Of a DNA stretch of 64,000 nucleotides, positions 38,784 to 49,200 are shown one piece after another. The stretch spans positions 131,712 to 195,711 of the forward strand of contig BLSF01000034.1 of assembly GCA_012862575.1 (NCBI GenBank), in the 5' to 3' direction. The DNA is from Parietichytrium sp. I65-24A (Eukaryota > Sar > Bigyra > Thraustochytrida > Thraustochytriidae). The stretch's first letter is position 1. Each line of letters begins with the position of its first letter. Below the pieces are notes generated by a model. It was not told the origin of the DNA, ran no database searches, and saw nothing but the letters and a program-made list of their open reading frames with translations. Both the position numbers and the translations under genes were made by a program.

Positions 38784-39971
38784 TTAAGCCACTGGGACTG
38801 CAGCTGGCATGCTTGCCGCTGAAAATCCGCCAGCAGCCGCTCCTGGGACCGGCTTTTGGAACGCACTGGCTTGCTGAGATGTGCTGGTTCCGGCAGAGAC
38901 TTGAAGAGAAACGAGCATAGAAAGGAACCACTCGGTGAAAGTGAATGGGAACATGGCCAGCTTGATGATGAAAGGAAGGGATGACCACACAAAAAGCTGC
39001 CCATAAACTCCGAGAGCAGCCAAGAGGAATGCCGCAGCATCGTCCAGGTAACCGTCAGAGAGGTAGTGAAGGTTGCGAGCCTCGCACCACTCAGTGAAAC
39101 CATCGGTGGCGAGGCGAGCTCCGCGAATAGCAGTGTGCACAGTCGAAAGAATGCGGTTGACAGAAAAGGCGATGCTCACACCGATAAAGCGGCAGATGTA
39201 GGTTGCGACAGGAGGAATCCACTTGTGGAACTCCTCAGGGATCACTTCCTTGAGCGGTGGGACAACAAACTTGAGGGTGGTCTTGGACAATACATTACCG
39301 ATGGAAGCACCCAAGGAAACGGCGCGCGCAAATTTGACCTGAAGTGTTGCAGTGACGGCCATGAAGATACCGTAGACATTTCCGAGGGATTCGGCAACGA
39401 CACCAGGATCGCAAGAGCGCGCGAAGAGCAAAATCTTGCGCATGCCGAGCTCGCTCTTGGAGATCTGCTTCACGTCGGCGATACCGTCGTTATCCTCATC
39501 CAGCTCGTCATCGCGTTCGTTCGCCTCGATCACGTTCTCGGCCTGATCACGGAGCTTTTTGATGTTCTTCACCAAGTTCTCGCGACCACCTTGATCCATG
39601 GCCTCAGCGACGGCCACAGTTGTGATGAAAAAGCCACCAAAGAACATCATGCCTACACCTGACACCATCTTAATGATCTGGTCTGGACCGTAAGGCTCCA
39701 TCTGCTTGTACAGAATCGCCCAGTTCTCTTGAGCTTTCTCGATGAGCGGAGCGCTCTTGTCCATCACCAATTCGATGTACTGTCCAACTTTCACCAATGC
39801 TGGGAGAATCTTGGTGACCACCAGCGCCATCTGGCCCTGGTCCATGGCGCCGCGCTTGCTGCTGCTGCGGTCCTTCGAGCGGCGCGACTTGGACTTGCGC
39901 GGGGAAGACTGGGTCTCCACAGCCTCGTCCTCATAGTCGATGGACTCGTCTCGTGTGCTTCGGCGGGACAT
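38784..39971 (-). CDS. polytopic membrane protein with a calcium-loop-like motif, unknown function
   Basis: 395 residues; ATG at 39971 with a purine-rich leader. The N-terminal 45 residues are charged and Ser/Arg-rich (KSKSRRSKDRSSSKRG). About four hydrophobic segments follow: IIKMVSGVGMMFFGGFFITT (about 98-120), VYGIFMAVTATLQ (about 198-222), ATYICRFIGVSIAF (about 255-278) and AAFLLAALGVYGQLFVWSS (about 318-340). Between the first two lies an acidic DEDNDGIADV segment, a DxDxDG loop like those of thrombospondin type 3 or degenerate EF hands. The C-terminal 35 residues are Ala/Ser/Pro-rich. The whole looks well conserved in composition, but I cannot name the family. Organelle location is unknown. 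Confidence 0.75.
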   Translation of the reverse strand: MSRRSTRDESIDYEDEAVETQSSPRKSKSRRSKDRSSSKRGAMDQGQMALVVTKILPALVKVGQYIELVMDKSAPLIEKAQENWAILYKQMEPYGPDQIIKMVSGVGMMFFGGFFITTVAVAEAMDQGGRENLVKNIKKLRDQAENVIEANERDDELDEDNDGIADVKQISKSELGMRKILLFARSCDPGVVAESLGNVYGIFMAVTATLQVKFARAVSLGASIGNVLSKTTLKFVVPPLKEVIPEEFHKWIPPVATYICRFIGVSIAFSVNRILSTVHTAIRGARLATDGFTEWCEARNLHYLSDGYLDDAAAFLLAALGVYGQLFVWSSLPFIIKLAMFPFTFTEWFLSMLVSLQVSAGTSTSQQASAFQKPVPGAAAGGFSAASMPAAVPVA

Positions 39972-40943
39972 TCTTCCTGCTTCGCCCGTTCACTACAAAC
40001 CAGTCACAACCACCTCGGCAAGTGCGCCAAAAGTCTGCTCGCTTTCCTTACAACTCGCGCGACACACCACCGCAATCGCACCACGCTCACTCACCGGAGT
40101 TGATTGAGTTGACTGACTGACTGTGTGACCACGGCGCCCCACCATGCATATGCATTTGCTTAACTTATGCTTCATCTCACCAATCTACATACTACATAAT
40201 CTCACCCACCCACTCACTCATTTACTCTCTCACAACTTTCACATCTCTCACATCTCTCACCCTCTTCCGCTCTTCCCCTTCCTCCTTACTCTCCTTACTC
40301 GCTCAATGTAAGCACACCTCCGTTGCACTTTTCTTACTGTTAGGTCTAAGCTGATCGTCTTAATCGCCGATTTCTTCCTAGCCGACCTTACTCGTAGCTC
40401 GTGTCTCGCAACTAGAACTACTAGAACCCACTGCCAGCATTAGCGGATGCCGCTAAGTCCATGAGCTGCAGGTTTACTGGAGGCCGTAAGTCGGGTTAGT
40501 TTACGGGAGCTCTGTGCATCCAGCGCGCTAGTACACCTGCTATTCAAGTAGGACTAAATAGCTGCGGGGATAGAACTTGCGAGAGACCTGAAATTCTGTT
40601 CTGAAAAGTGTGTGTGTTTGCGCAGCAGAGTACTAGTACAACTTCACGCTCGCCACAGTCACAGTCATTTTGATTTAGACTTTGTCAATTCTAGCCAGTT
40701 AGAGCATTTACGAGGACGTAAGTTATTGGCAGGACAGGGGTTTACTTTGGGCGAGCCTCTGAGTTGGACGGCCATAACCGCTAAAACAGCTAAAACAATG
40801 CAATTTTTGAAACCCTAATAAATCATTCATGACGGGAGTAAGTGCACTATCATTATGTTTAAGTAGGAGTCTAAGGATTGGGAAAAGTGTGCGTACTTTT
40901 CACAGTCAGGATCAGAACATCAGAACAGAACTTGTGTTCTCTG

Positions 40944-40965
40944 GATTCTGAATTCTGAATTCTGA
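40944..40965. repeat. short GAATTCT tandem repeat
   Basis: Three copies of a 7-base unit, the complement-related partner of the run at 5319-5343. Confidence 0.7.
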
Positions 40966-41339
40966 TCACAGGCTCAGCCGCCCGCCACTTGTTCTAGTTC
41001 AACTTCGGCGTGCCGGCCAACAACAACTCGGCTGCCTAGAAAGCTCTCGGCCACACTCTCAGGCCGCGCCAATCAACACATAGAGACACACACTCTGTCT
41101 GTCACTGCAAAAGGTGTGTGCCAGCATCCGGCTTTTTCGCGCAGAATTCGGATTTCATTTGGCAGATTTGACAGACAGAAAAAGTGCGCATGGAGGGCCG
41201 TAGATGACCGCTACCGTGCGGCACGCGCAGCTTCCGTCTCTACGTCTCCGCGAAAGCGCGGAAAGTGCGCACTTTCTCGAATGATCATCGTTTGTTCATT
41301 ATTGTTCCATGGTTTCCTTCTTTTGGTTTCAGATGATTG

Positions 41340-41993
41340 AAGCGTGGTTTTCCAGACGCACTGTGGCACCGGCCAACTGTGGTGTCGGCATACGCGCCCT
41401 TTTGGCAGCTGTTTGTGTTGACTCGGCGTATGTACAAAAGTAGAAATGAGATCGTGGAAAGCGAATTCGGACCTTTGGATGAAAGATTCTGATGTTTCCG
41501 GAAGCAATGCAAAAGAAACGTTGATTGGAGCACTACCGGTGACCCATGTCTTGGCCAGTCATCCAATTTTTCGTGGTTCGTGGGTTCCTCCGTTCAAAGC
41601 CTGGGAGACCTTCGGTTTAGTCCTGGGGTCGAAGACTTCGTTCTCGTTTGCCACCCGCGCATTCTGTTATTGGCACGTTCGAATGACGTAGAAGTGAACT
41701 CGGTACCCGGGAGAGTTTGCAGAGGTGCGCCGCTACCCGACAGATTTCGAAGCGCGAGGGAGGCTCAGTTGATGTTTGCTGTTAGTTCACGCAGGTCATG
41801 ACAAACACATGCTCGAATTTGAGCCAGGTTTCTCATCTGAAGTCTGCTCGCTGTTTCCGCTTGTGGCCTTTCCTGAACTACGGCCACGACCAGGTAGTCC
41901 CTCGGGCCGCGTGGTGTACATTTTTCTCACCGAGCAGGAGCGAGTGCTGACGTTCCTTCAAAGCCAGCGAAACACAAAAGAGGCTATGCCATG
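41340..41993 (+). other. possible multi-exon gene or decayed gene
   Basis: Protein-like stretches follow one another in different plus-strand frames: about 41345-41490 (reads RGFPDALWHRPTVVSAYAP), 41479-41690, 41580-41800 (reads SPGVEDFVLVCHPRILLL) and 41785-41993 (reads FSSEVCSLFPLVAFPEL), each ending at a stop. A splice-acceptor-like TTCACGCAG lies near 41795 and another (TTTTGGTTTCAG) near 41330, but no GTAAGT donor fits. This may be a gene with several introns or an eroded host gene. No family was recognised, and the case is weak. Confidence 0.22.
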
Positions 41994-43436
41994 AGTGAAG
42001 AGCGCACAACGAATGGAAACATCGCTCCTGGTCAGTCCTCGGATGGGTTCTCATCGAACAAACTTTTCAAACACTCAGACACAGCTAGGCTTATGGTTGA
42101 TGGCACCCCACCTTCCGATAGGGTTTGTTTTAACGCTGCACGTGGCTTCACTTTAAATTGATGGATGATGGATGATGGACGCTGTCGAGATCGCTGCCTC
42201 GTCGAAACCTGCAAGACACCAGAAGCAGTGTAAGACGATTTCAGATCAGGCGCACCAGACCGTGTTCGCGACGCCGGCAGTTCGCTGCTGATGGAATTGA
42301 GAGCCCGATTCCCTTCTTGCATCGCCAATCTCGCAGTGTGATGATAGGCGCCTCAACACAATCTAGACTGCGACGAACGTGTGTACCAGCTCGGGCTAGG
42401 TTTCTCATAGCGCACTGCTACCAGCACCATTGCAGGAGCGAAGGTCGCAGCTCTCTTGGTGAGGAGAAGAGGGCGATAGTAATCATTGGCGATTCGGATA
42501 AGTCTCGCCGGGCTCTCGGAGAAGAGCGAGTCTGGCATTCCTCATCCCAGATTTATTTTTATCTTGTTAGAAATGGTTGAAGGATGGCTCGCATCATGAT
42601 GAGACAGCGCGTTGGTTACCGGGATGGTACCCACTGTCAGTATAATTGAGTTCACTGCTCATTGGCCGTACTGACTGTGAATCGTTTCTCTTCATGCTCA
42701 CACGCATTTCATTGCTGGCGCTGCTGGCGCTATCCTCTTCGAGCCTATAATTTCAAGCTAGCTACTAGCATCTTTGTCAAATAAGTAGGATCAAAAGAGC
42801 GCAAAAGATCCCCACCACCCACCCTCTATTGAAGTAGCACTGTTTTACCATTTCAGTAGGACCAACCCGCGCAGGGAAACTCACCGTGAAGGCAGCCGTG
42901 AGAGAGCTGTCCAAGCTGAACGCTGACTTGCTAACACGGCCGACCACCAACCATCACCAACCCTTCAATGAGCATGAAAGCCAAGCAAGGATCTCTCGCT
43001 CCTTCTCTCTCGCATGACACCTAATACGACACTACCAATTGTCTCACGAAAGCCAAACATAGCCAAACACCCCTTTCCAAACTTCCACGCCAGACAAGTC
43101 CTATAACATCCTATAACTCAGCTACCTCATTGCCTAGTACCACTACGCGAGAGCGCGGGGATCGTACGAGACCGGGGAGCGAGATCGGCTTATGGTTTTG
43201 AGTAGATGTGGCGTAGGTGGAAAGGGAAGAGCGACTTTTGAGTCGGCTGAGCAAAGAGAATCAAAGAGAGCAAAGGTGACAGAGAAAAAGTTGGTCAACT
43301 GAATTCAACTGAGGTACACAGTATAGACAAGGACAAACGCTCGCGACAGAGGAGCTGTGGAGCTAGCTCGCGAAAGTATTGCGGAGTGCGAAGGCTCATT
43401 GAGCAGATCCGAATCGTTCGACAGCTTGACGCAGGC

Positions 43437-43476
43437 GACAGGTGAGACAGGTGAGACAGGTGAGACAGGTGACAGG
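43437..43476. repeat. GACAGGTGA tandem repeat in the SLC44-like leader
   Basis: Four copies of a 9-base unit ending 35 bases before the start codon. Each copy contains CAG|GTGAG, which is also a splice-donor consensus. Confidence 0.92.
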
Positions 43477-43511
43477 GCTCCAAGCTCTGAGAGAGTGAGC
43501 AGCGAGCGAGA

Positions 43512-45275
43512 ATGGAGGACAAGTACGGGACCCCAACGGCGCAACCGGTGCAGTATCAGCAGCCACAGACGGTGGTGGCGCAGCAGCAGCGGCAGCAGCC
43601 GACGTACGTCAATGTGGTTCGAATGGACCCGAACACGCAGCAGGGGTACGCGGAAGGGGCGATAGAGCCGCGCGTGGAGTTGAACGGACGGTTCAGCAAA
43701 GTCCACCTGGCAGAAAACTTATGCGGCGTTCTGTTTTTTCTCGCATTCGCCGCATACATGAGCTGCGGGGTGTACTTGTTCTCGAATGCCAACGCTGAAT
43801 TGACTTCCTCAGGTCTTTTTCTCACAGAGGAGCTCCTTGTAGAGTACACCAGTTGCGAGTATGCCGGCTTTGGGCGAAGACTGGAGTCCACCGAATGCAC
43901 GGACATGTGGTGCGTTCTTGGGCAATACCCTTACATTCCAATTGCGACGCTGTTGGCGGTTCCGGTTGTCGCGGTGCTGTACCTAGTGCTTGTCTATTTT
44001 TTCCCCGCTGTGGTTGCTTGGGGCAGCATCTTGATAAACATCACTATGTACATCGTGCTTGGAGTAACCCTTGTTTCATACGATATAAGCAACGTGGTTG
44101 GCGGGCTCTTCATTGCGTTTGGTATAGGTCTTCTCCTCTTCGCGCTTGCTACTCACAAGCAAATTGCAGCTGCTTCGCGACATCTTAAGACAGCAACATA
44201 TGCCCTAGCCAAGAACCCATCCGTCTTCGTGGCCACCGGGATTCTCCAGTTCTTCGTGATTGGGTGTCTCGGGTTGCACTGTTTGTTCATGATTTACGGC
44301 TCCTTTAATCTGGAGGTCGGCCCGGATTGTGGCTTGATGCTAGCCTCCTATGCATGGCGTATGCAAATTTATATGTCCTTGTCGCTGGTGTGGATTCTTG
44401 CCTACCTCAACTTGGCAAGATTAACCACAACTGCAATGACGGTGGGAGCGTGGTTTTTTGGGCAGAAAAAGTCGTACATGGCCCTCTTCGCACTCCGAAC
44501 CTCCGTCAGTACGAGTTTGGGCCCATTGTCGGCGGGATCTTTGATCGTCGCTATTGTTGAAAACATCGTGCAAAAGGCCAAGTCAGAATTCTTCTGGACG
44601 TCCCCATGGGGTTGCTTTGCAAAGTGCTTGCTCATGATTTTGGAGGGCTGCATTCTCGCGCTCACTCGTTTTGCAGTGATTGCGCACGCTTTCACTGGCG
44701 AAGGGTTCTTTCAGAGCTCTAAACGTGTCTTCGCGATCATGAAAAGAAATTTTGTGGGAGGATATGTGCTCTCACAAGTAGGTGTTGCGGTGGTCTACAC
44801 TGCAGTCAATGCGCTATCTATGTGCATTGGGCTCTTGGCATGGTACATGATTGATTTGTCGCAAGGATGGACCACTCTAGACGACATTACAGATGTGTTC
44901 GCTGGCCTGTTTGGCTTCGTGCTCTTCATTCTCTTCTACCTGTGGTCGATCAGGGTGCCGATGTTCACGATTATGTTGATGGTTTTCTTGATACCCTACC
45001 TCGGATTTCTTCCGGCCGCCGTATGGGCACCTGCGTCTGGGGTATTTATTAGTTCGATCAGCTCCATCGTCTTTCGCTTCATCTTCAACACTGTGCTCGA
45101 GGCTTTGGATACAATCTTTGTAGCCTACGCCGTCGCCAAAGAAGATAACGGGGGCTGCGGTCTCGAGGCCTCTGATCGCGAGGCAATCTACAAGCTCATT
45201 GAAGAGGACGTGCCTGAGGCAGATATGAGCAAGCAAGTTAATGGCAACACCCGGGTGATCATCATCCAGCAATAA
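43512..45275 (+). CDS. choline-transporter-like protein (SLC44/CTL family)
   Basis: 587 residues; ATG at 43512. A Gln/Pro-rich cytoplasmic N terminus (about 1-60) precedes about ten hydrophobic segments. A Cys-bearing loop (CEYAGFGRRLESTECTDMWCV) after the first membrane segment fits the extracellular loop of the family. The second half has the CTL core: a long helix pair, then LTRFAVIAHAFTGEGFFQSSKRVFAIMKRNF (compare NAYI.IAI.GTNFC.SA..A), two more helices and a C-terminal FRFIFNTVLEALDTIFVAYAVAKEDN, the block where animal CTLs have VDTLFLCFLED. SLC44 proteins move choline or ethanolamine across plasma, mitochondrial or other membranes. The exact substrate is not shown by sequence. The tail is polar (IEEDVPEADMSKQV). 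Confidence 0.85.
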   Translation: MEDKYGTPTAQPVQYQQPQTVVAQQQRQQPTYVNVVRMDPNTQQGYAEGAIEPRVELNGRFSKVHLAENLCGVLFFLAFAAYMSCGVYLFSNANAELTSSGLFLTEELLVEYTSCEYAGFGRRLESTECTDMWCVLGQYPYIPIATLLAVPVVAVLYLVLVYFFPAVVAWGSILINITMYIVLGVTLVSYDISNVVGGLFIAFGIGLLLFALATHKQIAAASRHLKTATYALAKNPSVFVATGILQFFVIGCLGLHCLFMIYGSFNLEVGPDCGLMLASYAWRMQIYMSLSLVWILAYLNLARLTTTAMTVGAWFFGQKKSYMALFALRTSVSTSLGPLSAGSLIVAIVENIVQKAKSEFFWTSPWGCFAKCLLMILEGCILALTRFAVIAHAFTGEGFFQSSKRVFAIMKRNFVGGYVLSQVGVAVVYTAVNALSMCIGLLAWYMIDLSQGWTTLDDITDVFAGLFGFVLFILFYLWSIRVPMFTIMLMVFLIPYLGFLPAAVWAPASGVFISSISSIVFRFIFNTVLEALDTIFVAYAVAKEDNGGCGLEASDREAIYKLIEEDVPEADMSKQVNGNTRVIIIQQ

Positions 45276-46270
45276 GTCTAGACCACTTTGGCAAGTTTCA
45301 AATTAATATATGTTTCAGTTTGTCTCAACATCATCAAACTCTGTTCTCACAGCTGAGTTCCAAACACCCTCTCTCTTTCTCTTCGTCAACTGCGTCCCTC
45401 TCGGCCAACTCGTGCCACAAGCTTTGCAAAGCAACAAAACTTGACGAGAACCAAACCCAGCAGTTTCACAACGAGTAACGCTCCCCGACTCCTACCATCT
45501 GCATAGCCATCTCTTATCGAGTCGCGCTGTGTGCAACCACCATCACTTTCCCTTGATGGTTTCCACTAAGCCTCCCAACCGCTACCATTTTTTCATCAAC
45601 TATCACGGTCACATCATCAACAATGTCCACTCTCCCAAGAACACTTGTCGGGGGCTTCCCTTACGTCAAAAGAAGACTTCAGCTTTACATTCACGCAAGC
45701 GACCTCTGGCTCCAAGTCTGAGAGCACAGAGCAGCAGTAGCAGGGCATCTTTCCCCAACATAACATAAAATAAACATTGCACACAAACACACCTACCTGC
45801 CTACACTCCCAACTCTCAGCAATTCCGCCAACTACTCATACCGGCCCTCTCACACCAGTCACCATTCACCACAACGCTCTCCGTGTGCGTACGCCCATCA
45901 CTGGTACTCGCGGCCAGCGCGCGGGTGCTAGCGACTGCTATCCTTCAGCCTAGGACAAGCCCTCGTCGGCGCACGGGCACATACACGTACGCGCGAGCAC
46001 ACGTGTATATTATATGTACGTATGCGCGGAGCAATATATGACGCACATATAAGGCAACGATCAACCTTTCTATTTTTCTATTTGGAAAGAACCGCGGACA
46101 CTCGTTCGCTCCTCGGAGAATAGCCCAAAAGCCCAAAAGGGAAGAGTGGCAAACAGTGGCAAACATTGGCAAACAGTGGCAAACAGTGGCAAACAGTGCA
46201 GTTTGTCAGCGCTACAGCGCGCACAGCGGGTGTGGCGCTTGGGTGGCGCGGACAGTATACAGTATACAGT
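45276..46270. other. intergenic region upstream of the coiled-coil protein gene
   Basis: Contains TATA-rich stretches near 46005-46055, a CAGTGGCAAA tandem array (46146-46199) and an ACAGTAT repeat that runs into the start codon. No gene was seen. Confidence 0.6.
46146..46199. repeat. CAGTGGCAAA tandem repeat
   Basis: About five and a half copies of a 10-base unit, one with a T for G change, 70 bases before the coiled-coil start codon. Confidence 0.9.
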
Positions 46271-46272
46271 AT
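46252..46272. repeat. ACAGTAT repeat abutting the start codon
   Basis: Three copies of a 7-base unit; the last base pair of the third copy is part of the ATG used by the downstream gene. Confidence 0.85.
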
Positions 46273-49200
46273 GATGGGCCCTCGCGGCGATGGCAAGCTT
46301 GCGGCGGGAGTTGTGGTGACAGAGCTGGCGCAGTGCAAGGCCAAGCTGGCGGAGGTGGTGGATGAGGTGCTGTTCTTCGAGTCGGAAAGCGCCGCGCGGA
46401 AGCGGCAAGTGACGTTCCTGCAACAGGCGTTGGCGGACAGCACGTGCGCGCACGCGTGGGCCATGCAATGCCAGGGTGGCCCAAGGCAGTCTGCGGCGAT
46501 GGAGGACCTACGCGCGTTTCAGCAGACGCTCCAGCGCGCGCTTGTGGAGGCAAACCTGCAACTGCCCGCGCCAGCAGTGGTCCTGCGCTCCAAAGCCATC
46601 GCCGCGGACGGTTTCGAGCAATCCGATCCCGCCAATGCCCCGGGTCGATTGGGGAGCAGGTTTGACCGCGTGGAGCGTGCGGGCGGCGGAGATGGGCTGG
46701 AGAGTGGCGCCAAGCGTCTGGAGAAGGAGAACAGGCGTCTGGAGAGACGCGTTGCGGAGCTAGAAGATGAGGTGCGAAGGGCTCGTTCAGCGCAGGCGTG
46801 GCCGTTCAAGGACGACGACCGCAGCCGCCACGATGGGTTTGGCATGTCCAGCAACTCGCGGCAGTTGGTGGCGGACAAGCGCGGCGACTTGGATGCTCGC
46901 AATGGGCGCGATATTCACGACGGTCATAAGGGAGCGCTGGCCGCGCCGAGGGACGGCGACAGCGCGCGGCTGAAGGCCGAAGTGGAGAGGCTCAAGCAGA
47001 TGCTGCGCGAGCAGGAGAGCGAGCACGAACAGCATCGGAAAGCGCTCATGGCGCAGACCGAGTCTGAGCTGCGTGACGCCGAGTCGCAGATCCTGCGGCT
47101 ACGCAAAGAGCTCAACGCGCTGCAGCACCAGAGGGCCGCCTCTGTCTCCAGCGGCGCAGGCGCCGCGCCGGGCTGGAAGAAGGTCAACAACCTGCGCATC
47201 AACAAGGATGGCGAGGTGGACCTGCAGTTTCTCGCCGATAGCAAGGAGGACGCTGCGCTGGGCCTGGGCTCGCCGGCCTCGAAGGGCTCTCAAGGCTCCG
47301 CACCGAGAAGCGATTCCAGGTCGGCTGAGCAGCTGCAGCTCGTGCAGGGTGGCGGCTCGTCGGAGCAGATTCTGAGACGGATCACGCAGCTGGAGGAGCA
47401 GCTCGTGCAGGAGCGGCGCGAGAAGGACAAGTTCCGCAGGTTGGCAGAGTCCGCAAAGAGGGACAAGCAAGAAGCGGACGAGGCGCGAGATCAGTTGGAG
47501 TTGGAGTTTGGCATTGGCAAGGAAGAGGTGGAGACGGAAAGGACTCGCAGGCAGGCTCTTCGCGAGGAGCTGGAGAAGGCCCACAGGGACAGGGAGGTCA
47601 TCTCTCGCGAGTACAAGGCCGCCGAAAGACGGCATCAGGCTCTTATGGAAGAGATGAAGGAGGTCATGGAGGAGCGGGATCGCGCGCTGTCCGCTGCCCA
47701 GGCCACGAACCGCAAGTACTTGGCTGGTATACAGCAGCTCGAAAAGGCGCAGCTGGAACTTGCAAGCGCGATGGACGAAAAGCACGCAATTGAGGACCTC
47801 CGTGACAAGGCTGAGAGGGACAAGCATAGCGCCTTGCGCAATTTGGAGGCGGAAAAGCGCAACCGTGACTCACTCAGTCAGGACCTGGTTATCTTGCAGC
47901 AGCAGAAAGAAACCATCATCATGGAAAGGGACGCTGCCATTCGTGAGCAGCAAAGCGCGATGAGGAGGGTGGACGATGCTTTACGGGATCGGAAAGCCGC
48001 ACTTGAGGCGAAAGACAGGGCCCATTCTAGTATTCGCGAGCTCCAAGATGAGATTTCCCAGGCTAAGATTCAGAAGCACCGTGACGAGCAAAAACTTAAG
48101 ACGCTGGAGAGCGCACTCGCAGAGACGGAGGATAAGCTGCAGCAAGCGTCTGAGGGTGCGAGCTCCGCAAACACCAGGTTGGCCGAGGCGAACATGATTC
48201 TCGAGCGCGTCAAGGAAGACAAGGTTAATGCCGAGCAGGAGATGGAGGTAGCGCAACGGCAATGCAAGGGGCTCACCGAGGAACTTAAGAGTGTTTTGCG
48301 GGTGCGCGACATTGCCTTGCAGCAGCGCGATGCTGCAATCGCTCAGCAGCGGCTCTTGGAAGACCAGGGCGAAGATAATTATCTCCGCACCCCATCTCCT
48401 CGTTCGCTCTCGAACGCTCCTAGCCAGCAGCACGCAAGTCATCGCGAGCTGGTCACCCAGCTGGACGAATCCCGAAGAAACGAGCAGGATGCCATGAAGA
48501 AGTGCAAGGAGCTATGGGAAAAGGTGGACGAGATGGAAGTCGTCATTGCGGGCCTGGAGGAGGACAAGCAGATTCTAGAGAGGCAAGTCGAGTCTTCGCG
48601 GCAGGATGAGCTCAAAGGAGCAAAGCTTAGGCGTGGGTCCGCGGATTCTGAGGTTCTTTCGTCGCCGGGCAGCTCGGACTCGATTTTACTTCACAAACAC
48701 AAGCTGGTGTCAATATCGCAACGAATCGCAGAGATTCATCAGAACCTCCGCGCCAACTGCATCACTGCCCAAAGCGTTCTTCGAGAAGAGGATTCCATCC
48801 TCTCGCCGTTGTCGGACGGAGTTTTGGGGAAAATCCGCGATTCCGCGGTCAGCGTAGCAACGAGGTCGCAGAGCCTCTCTGGGCTTGGTGCTGCTCTCGC
48901 GGGTCAATTGCAAGCTCTCGAGTCGGACGGAAATCGATTCTCAAAAATTATTAATCTGCTTATCGATAGTACCAGAGAAGCGAACCATGCGGCCGACAGG
49001 CTGAGGTCGGAAAAGGACTCTGCTTCTGACGGCGCCGACAAAGAGTCGTCCGAGCAGGTTGCTCAGGAGGCCGAGTTGTTTAAAGTTGCAAATGAAAAGC
49101 TTCGCGAAGAGCTACACCAAGCGCGGCTGGAGGCGAGGGCCCTGGAGCAGCAGCTGGAGGAAGCACAGCATCTTCAGGAGCAGACAAGCAATAAAGTGCG

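Larger units (their letters stand above)
39972..43511. other. longest gap, divergent promoters and possible unrecognised gene
   Basis: 3.5 kb between the membrane protein (-) and the SLC44-like gene (+). It contains a GAATTCT run (40944-40965), three GTAAGT words at 40487-40845 without an identified gene, protein-like stretches in changing plus-strand frames at about 41340-41993 (listed separately), and a minus-strand frame at about 42322-42032 with no recognised motif. The rest shows nothing I can support. Confidence 0.5.
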
